Assembly (NCBI GenBank): GCA_902806175.1
Contig: CADCVQ010000124.1
Span: 1-54,204, forward strand
DNA from: an uncultured Solirubrobacteraceae bacterium
GTDB taxonomy: Bacteria; Actinomycetota; Thermoleophilia; Solirubrobacterales; Solirubrobacteraceae
Direction: 5' to 3'
DNA: 54,204 nucleotides
Under the pieces are notes generated by a model. It saw nothing but the letters and a program-made list of their open reading frames with translations, ran no database searches and was not told the DNA's origin. How positions within the stretch are numbered: the first letter of the stretch is position 1; every line of letters begins with the position of its first letter. The translations under genes and the position numbers were made by a program. Below, one piece after another: positions 23,361-30,940 of the stretch.

Positions 23361-23710
23361 GCGCTCGTGATCGCGGCTCAGCGTGATCGGGTGTGGCCGG
23401 GTACTTCCAATGGCCCATCGCGCCAACGACACCGCTGGCCGCGTCATCCAGAGGCCCCCGGCCAGCAAGAGCGGCGCTCACTTGGAGGATTGATCGCCTC
23501 GTCGGGACCGAGGAACAGGACGAGGTTTCCGTCCTCTGGACGGCTGATGGTGAGACGAACGTCGACGCCTGACACGACGACTTCGATGGGGCCGTCCCTG
23601 CTGGCGTCGTTCCGACCAGAACGTCTGGATGCTTGTGGTCTGGCTCGGAAGTCTTTGGCGTAGGGGGGATCGTTGCGGCGCGGGCGCGCGCGTGTGAGGA
23701 TGCACGTTCA
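23361..23710. other. Intergenic region with possible decayed reading frame
   Basis: About 350 bases before the decarboxylase start. On the minus strand (about 23637-23490) one frame reads GPIEVVVSGVDVRLTISRP and continues with a protein-like pattern, without a start codon or full length, so it may be gene debris. The plus strand must hold the promoter of the decarboxylase-MFS pair; no clear -35/-10 pair was identified. Confidence 0.35.
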
Positions 23711-25657
23711 GTGCGTGAGGCAGACCGCGATGGCGATCCGCTGGGAATCGATCCGGAGGCGATGCGGGCATATGGCTACCGCACCGTCGACATGCTGGTC
23801 CAGCGGTTGTGCGATGAGTCGATTCCGCCGCTGCGCCGTGCGTCGCCACGCGAGATGCGAGACCGCCTGTCCGGGCCGGCGCCGGCGGCGGGGCAGGAGT
23901 TCGAGGCGATCCTCGAGCGCCTCGATCGTGATGTGCTGCCGTTCATGAGCCGCGGTGACCATCCGGGGTTCTTGGCGTTCATCCCATTTTGCGGGACGTG
24001 GCCGGGCGCGCTTGGCGACTTCATCGCCAGCGCGTGCAACATCTACGCCGGCTCTTGGATGGAGTCCGCGGGCCCGACTCAGCTCGAGCTCGAGGTGCTT
24101 GGATGGTTCAAGCGGTGGATCGGCTTCCCCGACGGTGCCGGCGGGGTTCTCGTCGGCGGCGGCTCGGCTGCCAACTTGACGGCGCTGGCGTGCGCGCGCG
24201 AAACGCTCGGCGGTGACATGTCAGCAGAGCTTGTCGGATACGTCTCCGATCAGGCGCATTCGTCGCTCGCGCGTGCGGCGCGGGTGCTCGGTTTTCATCC
24301 CGAGCAGCTCCGCGTGCTGCCGACGGATGCGCAGTTTCGGCTCGATCCGCGCACTCTGGCCGCGGCGATGGACGCCGACTTGCGTGCGGGGCGGCGGCCG
24401 CTGTTCGTGTCCGCCAGTGCCGGCACGACGAATACCGGTGCGATCGACCCACTCGCGGCGCTGTCGGAGTTGTGCCACGAGCGCGGTGTCTGGCTGCACG
24501 TCGACGCGGCCTATGGCGGCTTCGCGGTGTTGACCGAGCGCGGCCGCGACCTCTTGCGCGGTATCGACGCGGCGGATTCGGTCACGCTAGATCCCCACAA
24601 GTGGCTGTACCAGCCCTACGAGTGCGGCGCGCTTCTGGTGCGTGACGACGACGTTCTGCGGCGGGCGTTTCAGATGACGCCGGACTATCTGCAGGACTCC
24701 TTTGTCGGCGAGGAGGTCAACCTCTCCGACCGTGGCGTGCAGCTCACGCGCAGCTCGCGCGCGTTGAAGGTGTGGGTTTCGCTGCAGTACTTCGGCGTTG
24801 ACGCGTTCGCAAAGGCGATCGATCGATCGCTTGACCTCGCTGAGCGTGTGCGCAAGCGCGTCCAGGCCAGCGTTGAGCTCGAACTCATGGCGCCGCCGTC
24901 GCTGGGAGTGGTCTGCTTTCGCCGCCGATTTCCGGGATCAGCCGATGAGGAAGAGGTCGACGGCCACAACGCCGGTCTTGTCGTCGCGCTGGAGCAGAGC
25001 GGGCTCGGGCTCGTGTCGTCGACGATGCTCAGCGGCCGCTACACGCTGCGCGTCTGCGTGCTCAACCACACGACCGGCGCGGACAACATCGAGAGCCTGA
25101 TGGACTTCTTCGAGAGCGCGCAGCCGACGACGTGGGGCACGCCGGCGGCAGACCCGGTCACCGTGGCCGCCGGATATCAGCGTGATCGCCTGATCCGCGC
25201 GTCGCCGCTGCGGCGACGCAGCGGCGGCGGCGGGCGACGTGGTGTGGCGGTCGAGGCGCTAACGGGCCTGGGGCTGTTCGAGCAGCTTGCCGAACCCGAC
25301 CTCGAGCGGATCGCGGCGCTCGCGGCGATCGACCTGCGGGCGGCGGGCGAGCCGGTCGTGGAGCAGTGGGAGGCGTCGATCGACTTCTACGTGATCGTCG
25401 AGGGACGCGTCGAAGTGCTTGTCGATGACGAACGCGTCGCCGAGCTTTGCAGTGGCGAGTTCTTCGGCGAGTTGGCGGCAATGGACTGGGGCGGCGGCTA
25501 CGGTTATCCGCGCATTGCGTCGGTACGGACGTTGCAGGCGACGACGCTGCTCACGTTCGCGGGGGGATCGATGAACGAGATCGTGCGCGACCACCCGTCG
25601 ATCGCGCGCCAGATCCGCCGCGTGGGGCTGCAGCGGCTCACGCGCAGCAGGCGCTGA
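23711..25657 (+). CDS. Group II PLP decarboxylase fused to a cyclic-nucleotide-binding domain
   Basis: A 648-residue protein from GTG 23711; the frame is open further upstream but looks noncoding. Residues 10-470 form an aromatic-L-amino-acid/glutamate decarboxylase-type enzyme: HPGFLAFIP, VGGGSAANLTAL, SASAGTTNTGAIDP, HVDAAYGG (Asp265 to the PLP nitrogen) and DPHKW with PLP-binding Lys297. After an Arg/Gly-rich linker (490-512), residues 515-645 form a Crp-type CNB domain (LFEQLAEPDLERIA, YVIVEGRVEVL, FFGELAAM, PRIASVRT). The phosphate-binding cassette retains the Arg (601) expected for cNMP contact. The substrate is probably an aromatic or diamino acid, not determinable here. It is followed 65 bases later by an MFS gene with the same accessory domain, suggesting a decarboxylase/transporter pair under nucleotide control. 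Confidence 0.88.
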   Translation: MREADRDGDPLGIDPEAMRAYGYRTVDMLVQRLCDESIPPLRRASPREMRDRLSGPAPAAGQEFEAILERLDRDVLPFMSRGDHPGFLAFIPFCGTWPGALGDFIASACNIYAGSWMESAGPTQLELEVLGWFKRWIGFPDGAGGVLVGGGSAANLTALACARETLGGDMSAELVGYVSDQAHSSLARAARVLGFHPEQLRVLPTDAQFRLDPRTLAAAMDADLRAGRRPLFVSASAGTTNTGAIDPLAALSELCHERGVWLHVDAAYGGFAVLTERGRDLLRGIDAADSVTLDPHKWLYQPYECGALLVRDDDVLRRAFQMTPDYLQDSFVGEEVNLSDRGVQLTRSSRALKVWVSLQYFGVDAFAKAIDRSLDLAERVRKRVQASVELELMAPPSLGVVCFRRRFPGSADEEEVDGHNAGLVVALEQSGLGLVSSTMLSGRYTLRVCVLNHTTGADNIESLMDFFESAQPTTWGTPAADPVTVAAGYQRDRLIRASPLRRRSGGGGRRGVAVEALTGLGLFEQLAEPDLERIAALAAIDLRAAGEPVVEQWEASIDFYVIVEGRVEVLVDDERVAELCSGEFFGELAAMDWGGGYGYPRIASVRTLQATTLLTFAGGSMNEIVRDHPSIARQIRRVGLQRLTRSRR

Positions 25658-25722
25658 CCGCGCCGCGAGCCCGGGGGCTTCGTTGCCTGGCGCCTGCCGC
25701 GGGCGCGTGAGAACCTGCCCAC

Positions 25723-27363
25723 GTGCGCCAGGGTGCGGGCATCGGCAGCGTCGTTCGGCTCATGTTCGGCAACGCGCAGCTGCGTCGGATCGGGATCGCG
25801 TATGCGGCTTTCAACGCAGCCGAATGGGGCGTGTGGATCGCGCTGCTCGTCTACGCCTACGACCATGGCGGCGCCTCGGCGGCGAGCGTCGCGGCCGTTG
25901 CGCAACTGATCCCGTCGGGCCTCTTCGCACCGTTCGCCGCTCGCTTGGCCGACCGGGGAAACCCGGCGCGCGTGCTCGTGGGCGGTTACCTCGCTCAGGG
26001 GGTGACGATGACCGGCACCGCCTTCGCGCTCTTCGGGGGGGCGTCAGCTGCCGTCGTGTTCGCGCTGGCCGCGCTGGCGGCGAGCGCGACGACGATCACA
26101 CGGCCGGCGCATGCGGTGCTCGTCCCCGCGCTCGTCCACGAGCTCGACGAGCTGACGGCGGTGAACGTCGTGCTGGGTTGGATCGAGAGCATCAGCGTCC
26201 TGGCCGCGCCCGCCGTCACGGGTGTGCTACTGGCCGTCAGCGTCCCGGGCACGGTGTTCGCCGTCATGGCCGCGCTGGCGCTCGTTGCAGCGGCCCTGGT
26301 CGCACCCGTCCACGGCCCGCCTGCTGCCGAAGGCGGCGAGCATCGCGACGCACCGTTCTCAGGCGTGCTTGCCGGCGTGCGGGCAGTTCAGGGCGCCGCG
26401 CAGGCGCGCGTGCTCGTCGGTCTGCTCGGGATGCAGTTCGTGCTGATGGGCGCCCTCGACGTGCTCTTCGTCGTGCTCGCGATCGACGTGCTCGACCTCG
26501 GCGATTCCGGAGCGGGCTATCTCAATGCCGCCTTCGGGGCCGGTGGGGTGATCGGAATCGCGGTCACCGTGCAGCTCATCGGGCGCGCACGCTTGGCGCC
26601 GGCCCTCGTCGCAGGTTCGTTGGCGTGGTCGGTCGCGCTGCTCGCGCTCGGACTGTCGCAGAAGACAATCACTGCGTTCGCGCTGCTGGCGACCGCGGGC
26701 GCGGCCCGCGCGGTCCTGGACATCGCGACGCGCACGCTGCTGCAGCGCAGCGTGCCGACGCACGTCCTCGCAGGCGTGTTTGGCGTACTCGAGACGCTCG
26801 ACGCGATCGGTCTCGCGTTAGGGGCGGTCCTGGCTTCGCTGCTGGTAGCAACCCTCGGACCCGGGGCCGCGATCACCGGCCTGGCGGTGCTGCTGCCGCT
26901 GATGCTCGCGGGCGTCTGGCCGCGGCTGCGTGACGTCGACGCGCGCGCGGACATCCCCGTCATCGAGATCTCGTTGCTGCGCTCGCACCCGCTGTTCGCG
27001 GCACTTCGTGCACCCGTCCTCGAGCGTCTCGCGCGAGAACTGACCGCAATCGCCCTCCGCCCCGGCGAGTGCGTCATCCACGAGGGGCAGGTCGGCGAAC
27101 GGTACTACGTCGTCGCCGACGGACAACTCGAGGTGTCGCGCGCGGCGGTGCCGATCAGTAGCGTCGGCCGCGGTGAAGGGGTTGGCGAGATCTCGCTGCT
27201 CAGGGGCATCCCGTGCACCGCAACCGTCACAGCACTGACCTACGCGCAACTCCTCGCGATCGAACCCCAGCCTTTCATCGATGCCGTCTCTGGTCATCCA
27301 GTGAGCGCCGGCGTCGCCGAACGACTCGTGCACAGGCGCCTTCAGTCGTCGGCCAGCACGTAG
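25723..27363 (+). CDS. MFS transporter fused to a cyclic-nucleotide-binding domain
   Basis: A 546-residue protein from GTG 25723. Residues 1 to about 405 are a 12-helix MFS domain of the EntS-like exporter type (FNAAEWGVWIALLVYAY, ARLADRGNPARVLVGGY). Residues 420-540 form a CNB domain (LFAALRAPVLERLARELT, YVVADGQLEV, GVGEISLLRG). In the phosphate-binding cassette the usual PR(T/x)A is PCTATV, so the cNMP-contacting Arg is replaced by Cys; ligand or response may differ from the decarboxylase copy. It likely exchanges or exports the amine product of the upstream decarboxylase. Its stop codon overlaps the convergent DHS-like gene by 22 bases. Confidence 0.88.
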   Translation: MRQGAGIGSVVRLMFGNAQLRRIGIAYAAFNAAEWGVWIALLVYAYDHGGASAASVAAVAQLIPSGLFAPFAARLADRGNPARVLVGGYLAQGVTMTGTAFALFGGASAAVVFALAALAASATTITRPAHAVLVPALVHELDELTAVNVVLGWIESISVLAAPAVTGVLLAVSVPGTVFAVMAALALVAAALVAPVHGPPAAEGGEHRDAPFSGVLAGVRAVQGAAQARVLVGLLGMQFVLMGALDVLFVVLAIDVLDLGDSGAGYLNAAFGAGGVIGIAVTVQLIGRARLAPALVAGSLAWSVALLALGLSQKTITAFALLATAGAARAVLDIATRTLLQRSVPTHVLAGVFGVLETLDAIGLALGAVLASLLVATLGPGAAITGLAVLLPLMLAGVWPRLRDVDARADIPVIEISLLRSHPLFAALRAPVLERLARELTAIALRPGECVIHEGQVGERYYVVADGQLEVSRAAVPISSVGRGEGVGEISLLRGIPCTATVTALTYAQLLAIEPQPFIDAVSGHPVSAGVAERLVHRRLQSSAST

Positions 27364-28325
27364 GCGAATATCAGCGGCGCGACGATTGTGGCATCGGATT
27401 CGATGACGAAGCGCGGCGTGTCGATCGACAGCTTCTCCCACGTGATCTTCTCGTTGGGCACCGCGCCCGAATACGAGCCGTAGCTCGTCGTCGAGTCGCT
27501 GATCTGACAGAAGTAGCTCCACAGCGGCGTGTCGGCGAGCTGCATGTCCTGGCGCAGCATCGGCACGACGCAGATCGGGAAGTCGCCCGCGATGCCGCCG
27601 CCAATCTGAAAGAAACCAATCGCGCTGTTGCTGGACTGCCCGCGGTACCAATCGGTCAACGCCATCATGTACTCGATCCCGGTGCGCACCGTGTGAACGT
27701 TGGAGATCGTTCCGTTGAGGCAGTGCGACGTATAGATGTTGCCGCTCGTCGAGTCCTCCCAGCCCGGCACGAAGATCGGCAGATCCTTCTCAGAGGCCGC
27801 GATCAGCCAGGAGTCCCTCGGGTCGATCTGATGGTGCGCCGCCAAACGCCCGCTGCGCAGGATGCGGTACAGGAACTCGTGCGGGAACAACCGTTCACCG
27901 GCTCTGTCTGCACTCACCCACTCGTCGAGGATCGCGTGCTCGATGCGGCGGATCGCTTCCTCCTCGGGGATGCAGGTATCGGTGACACGGTTGAGGTGGC
28001 GCTCGAGCAACGCCTGCTCGTCCTGTGGCGTCAGTTCCCGGTAGTTGGGGACGCGCACGTAATGGTCGTGCGCGACGAGGTTGAAGACGTCCTCTTCGAG
28101 GTTGGCCCCCGTGCAGCAGATCCCATGCACCTTGCCGGCGCGGATCATCTCGGCGAGCGAGATACCGAGTTCAGCGGTGCTCATCGCGCCCGCCAAGGTG
28201 ACAAGCATCCGCCCGCCGGCGGACATCAGCTCGACGTAGGCCTCCGCCGCATCGATCAGCGCCGCAGAATTGAAGTGGCGGTAATGGTGGCGGATAAAGC
28301 GCTTGACCTCGTGCGCGTGCTGCAT
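27342..28325 (-). CDS. Deoxyhypusine-synthase-like protein (possible homospermidine/polyamine synthase)
   Basis: A 327-residue protein from ATG 28325, six bases after the agmatinase stop. Motifs typical of the DHS fold include GRMLVTLAGAMSTAELG, CCTGANLEEDVFNL, FVPGWEDSTSGN, GGGIAGDFPI and SGAVPNEKITWEKL, whose last Lys aligns with the catalytic Lys of eukaryotic DHS (SWGKI). Bacteria lack eIF5A, so bacterial members are thought to transfer the aminobutyl group of spermidine to another amine such as putrescine. Pairing with agmatinase, which makes putrescine, fits that reading. It is convergent with, and overlaps, the MFS-CNB gene. Confidence 0.88.
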   Translation of the reverse strand: MQHAHEVKRFIRHHYRHFNSAALIDAAEAYVELMSAGGRMLVTLAGAMSTAELGISLAEMIRAGKVHGICCTGANLEEDVFNLVAHDHYVRVPNYRELTPQDEQALLERHLNRVTDTCIPEEEAIRRIEHAILDEWVSADRAGERLFPHEFLYRILRSGRLAAHHQIDPRDSWLIAASEKDLPIFVPGWEDSTSGNIYTSHCLNGTISNVHTVRTGIEYMMALTDWYRGQSSNSAIGFFQIGGGIAGDFPICVVPMLRQDMQLADTPLWSYFCQISDSTTSYGSYSGAVPNEKITWEKLSIDTPRFVIESDATIVAPLIFAYVLADD

Positions 28326-28331
28326 CGCCGT

Positions 28332-29216
28332 TCAGCCTCCGTTGATGGCGTAGGTGATGGTCTTGTAGACGAGCTTCGCGACGGCGTAGTCGGCCGCGTG
28401 CAGAGCCGGCTGCGGCGCGAGCTCGACGCAGTCGACGCCTACGATGGAGGCACTGCGCGCGGTCGTGCGCACGATGTCAAGTACCTCTCGCCACATCAGG
28501 CCGTCGGGCTCCGGCGTACCGGTTGCCGGCACTACCGCGGGATCAAGGCCATCGACGTCGATCGTGAGATGCACACGCCGGTCCTCGAGGCTGGCGCGCA
28601 ACTCCTCATGCCAAGCTCCTTTGCGGACATCCTCCGCCCACCAGAGCCGCACGCGATCAGGATGGTCGCGTGCGAACGCGACCTCCTCGCTGGCGGCCGA
28701 ACGCACGCCAAACTGCAGCACCCGCTCGACGCGCGGGTCGTCAAGCATCCGCCGCGCGACGCAGGCATGGCTGTAGCGCGAGCCTTCGTACGTGTCGCGC
28801 AGATCGCAATGTGCGTCGATCTGCACAACGCTGAGACGACCATCGAACGTCTCCAGCAAGCCGCGGCTGACACCGGCGCTGACGGTGTGCTCGCCGCCTA
28901 AGGCGACCACAAGCTTTCCGCTCGAAGCAGCCCGAGCGACTGCGGCGGCGATCTGTGCGACCGCCGCCTCGGGATCGTCTGCGGACAGCTGCGGTGAGTC
29001 GAGCGTGTGCACCCCGTAACGCAGTGCGGGCTCGTCGTCGTGCTCGCGGTCATACAGCTCCACCTGCTGCGACGCCTTGATGATCGCCGCCGGCCCGCGC
29101 CCCGCCCCGCGGCCATAACTGACGGTCGCCTCAAGAGGCAACGGCAAGACCAGGACGCGCGCCCAGTCGAAGCTCGAGTGCTGCTCATCAAGATCGAGGA
29201 AGTTGCCGAGGGTCAC
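28332..29216 (-). CDS. speB: Agmatinase / ureohydrolase family protein
   Basis: A 294-residue protein from GTG 29216. It carries the dinuclear Mn motifs of ureohydrolases: GGEHT, DAHCDLRD and DVDGLDP, with SYGRGAGRGPAAI at the N-terminus as in bacterial agmatinases. It should hydrolyse agmatine (or a related guanidino compound) to putrescine and urea in the cytoplasm. The downstream DHS-like gene, six bases away, may use the product. Its start lies directly beside an IstB remnant, so the operon promoter may derive from, or have been displaced by, an old insertion sequence. Guanidinobutyrase or formiminoglutamase activity cannot be excluded. Confidence 0.9.
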   Translation of the reverse strand: MTLGNFLDLDEQHSSFDWARVLVLPLPLEATVSYGRGAGRGPAAIIKASQQVELYDREHDDEPALRYGVHTLDSPQLSADDPEAAVAQIAAAVARAASSGKLVVALGGEHTVSAGVSRGLLETFDGRLSVVQIDAHCDLRDTYEGSRYSHACVARRMLDDPRVERVLQFGVRSAASEEVAFARDHPDRVRLWWAEDVRKGAWHEELRASLEDRRVHLTIDVDGLDPAVVPATGTPEPDGLMWREVLDIVRTTARSASIVGVDCVELAPQPALHAADYAVAKLVYKTITYAINGG

Positions 29217-29228
29217 TGGACGTCAATC

Positions 29229-29345
29229 TTCGCTGACCTGCGGCGGCGGTGCCTACGAGCACGGCTCGATCATCCTGACGACCGACCGCGGCATCGCGTC
29301 CTGGGGCGAGATCTTCGACGACCCCACCGTCGCCGTCCTCGACAC
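29229..29345 (+). mobile_element. Remnant of an IS21-family istB gene
   Basis: The plus strand encodes FADLRRR in one frame and, after a one-base shift, YEHGSIILTT and RGIASWGEIFDDPTV, both standard pieces of the IstB helper ATPase. The frame is broken and the C-terminus is lost, so this is debris of an IS21-type element. It lies immediately upstream of the agmatinase gene. Confidence 0.8.
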
Positions 29346-29406
29346 CGGGCCAAGCAGAAGCCGGTCCGGTTGTGCCTCCTTCAGTTCTCAGATCAGGACT
29401 GAGACC

Positions 29407-30012
29407 TCAGCCGGCCCGCGCGTCCGACTTCGGCGCTCTGATGCGGCCGACAGCCCCTCCTCCTACCTCCGCGACCGATCGACCCTCCTCACTACCCGCT
29501 TGATGCTGCGGATCAAGCACCTCGGCCCAGTCGATCGGCGTCGCGTCGACGAAGACCGCTCCACGCACCGCCAAACCTCCGTCCTGGCGGGCAAAGAGCT
29601 GGACATGGAAGCCCCCAAAGGAGTGGCCGACGAGCACGTAGGGGCCACGCACGCCTGCACCTCTGAGCTTTGTGAGCAGGATCCGCAGCTCGTTGACGGC
29701 GGTCTGGCTCGTGCGCGGCACCGGGCCGGGGTCGCTTCTGCCGAGATTGGCTCGGTCATAGCTGCACGCCCTCGTCGAGCGGGCCACCTGCGGCTGGACC
29801 AGATCCCAGACCTCTGAGGGTACACCGAGAGGCGCTTCCAGGATCACCGTCGGGCTCCCCCGGCCGATGCAATTGACGAAGAGCCGATGCCCGCCGACAT
29901 CGACCCAGACCTGGAAGTCGCCCCTGTTCGCGGCGGGCGTCGCGGCGGGGGCCGGCGAAGCGAAGGCTAGTGTCGCCGCGGCGGCGAGCGCGGGAATCAA
30001 CAGACGTCTCAC
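29407..30012 (-). pseudogene. Truncated secreted alpha/beta hydrolase
   Basis: From GTG 30012 with a strong ribosome-binding site (AAAGGAGG). The 201-residue product has a signal peptide (LIPALAAAATLAFASPAPA), an oxyanion-hole region (ILEAPLG), YDRANLGRSDP and the nucleophile elbow GHSFGG near residue 130. Intact relatives have about 280-300 residues, with the catalytic Asp and His in the missing last third. After about residue 170 the translation becomes low-complexity (GSEEGRSVAEVGGG). The gene was probably cut by the IS21-type insertion whose debris lies just beyond its end. It could still be expressed but should be inactive. Confidence 0.75.
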
Positions 30013-30518
30013 TCTGAGACCTCCTTTCGGGTCTCGGGTCGCACCGTCCAGGACCCAGAGTCTCGTCGTATCGGGAGGGGCCTAGAGTTCCCTGCCCCGC
30101 CGTGGAGCGGACCCGCCTAGACGGACGCTCGTCAGCGACCGTCAGCGGCCAAACGTACACCCGTCTGTGGCACGCGGCAAGCGCCAAGGGAGGGCAAGCG
30201 ATGGCTAGGCGTGCGGCTTCGTCTCTCCCGGCATGAAGCACCACCGCGAGAAAGACGGCCACGTGATCGTCTTCTTCAAGGCGACGCGTCGACTGATCCC
30301 TGATCGACAGATCGGGGAGGCCTGCTGCGTCGGTCCGGATGACGAATGACGCTCCGCTGCAGGGCTTTCCCAGGCTGTAGCGGCAGCCGGGGCCCGGCGT
30401 CACGCCGACCGCGTCTGGCGCACGCGAACCCAACTCGAGCTCGCGATCGTCAAGTGGGTCCGCCGGTTTACGCGGCGGCGATTCCTGCGGTCGCCCCTGC
30501 GCCTGTCCCCCGCCATCG
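30013..30518. other. Intergenic region, no supported gene
   Basis: About 500 bases between the truncated hydrolase and the Hsp15-like gene. A 38-codon frame starts at ATG 30233 (MKHHREKDGHVIVFFKA), without a convincing ribosome-binding site. The region upstream of the hydrolase must contain its promoter. Nothing else was recognised. Confidence 0.4.
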
Positions 30519-30905
30519 TCAGCGCCGCCGGCCGCGCGCGTCGTCCAGGCGCCTGCGGTCGCGTTTGGTCGGCCGCATGCCGAGATCGGCGCCCGGCGGC
30601 GGCGACTGCAGCCGTCGCTGCTGCGCTGCAAGCTCGCGCGCGGCGATGCTCTGCGCGGTCTCCTCGTAGAGCTTGATCGCCTCCTTGGCGGGACCGCGGC
30701 GCTCGCTCACGCCGCGCACGATCACGACGCGGCGAGTCTGGCCGACGGTGACCTCGAGCTCGTCGCCCGCGGCGACCTCCTTGCTCGGCTTCACGCGGAC
30801 GCCGTTGAGCTGCGCGAGGCCGCCGCTGACGGCGTCCGTCGCGAGCGACCGGCTCTTGTAGAACCGCGCCGCCCACAGCCACTTGTCGATCCGCACGCGC
30901 TCCAT
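30519..30905 (-). CDS. S4-domain RNA-binding protein (Hsp15/RlxA-like)
   Basis: A 128-residue protein from ATG 30905. The S4 domain is clear at the N-terminus: MERVRIDKWLWAARFYKSRS, then GGLAQLNG and VKPSKEVAAGDELEV, which bind structured RNA. The tail is basic (KRDRRRL, ARGRRR). Hsp15 recognises 50S subunits carrying stalled nascent chains and supports recycling under heat stress; this protein has the same layout and length. It is divergent from hrpA with only 35 bases between the two starts, so the promoters must overlap. Confidence 0.88.
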   Translation of the reverse strand: MERVRIDKWLWAARFYKSRSLATDAVSGGLAQLNGVRVKPSKEVAAGDELEVTVGQTRRVVIVRGVSERRGPAKEAIKLYEETAQSIAARELAAQQRRLQSPPPGADLGMRPTKRDRRRLDDARGRRR

Positions 30906-30940
30906 CGGGCGATGATCGCAGCCCTATCCTCGCCGCTGAG

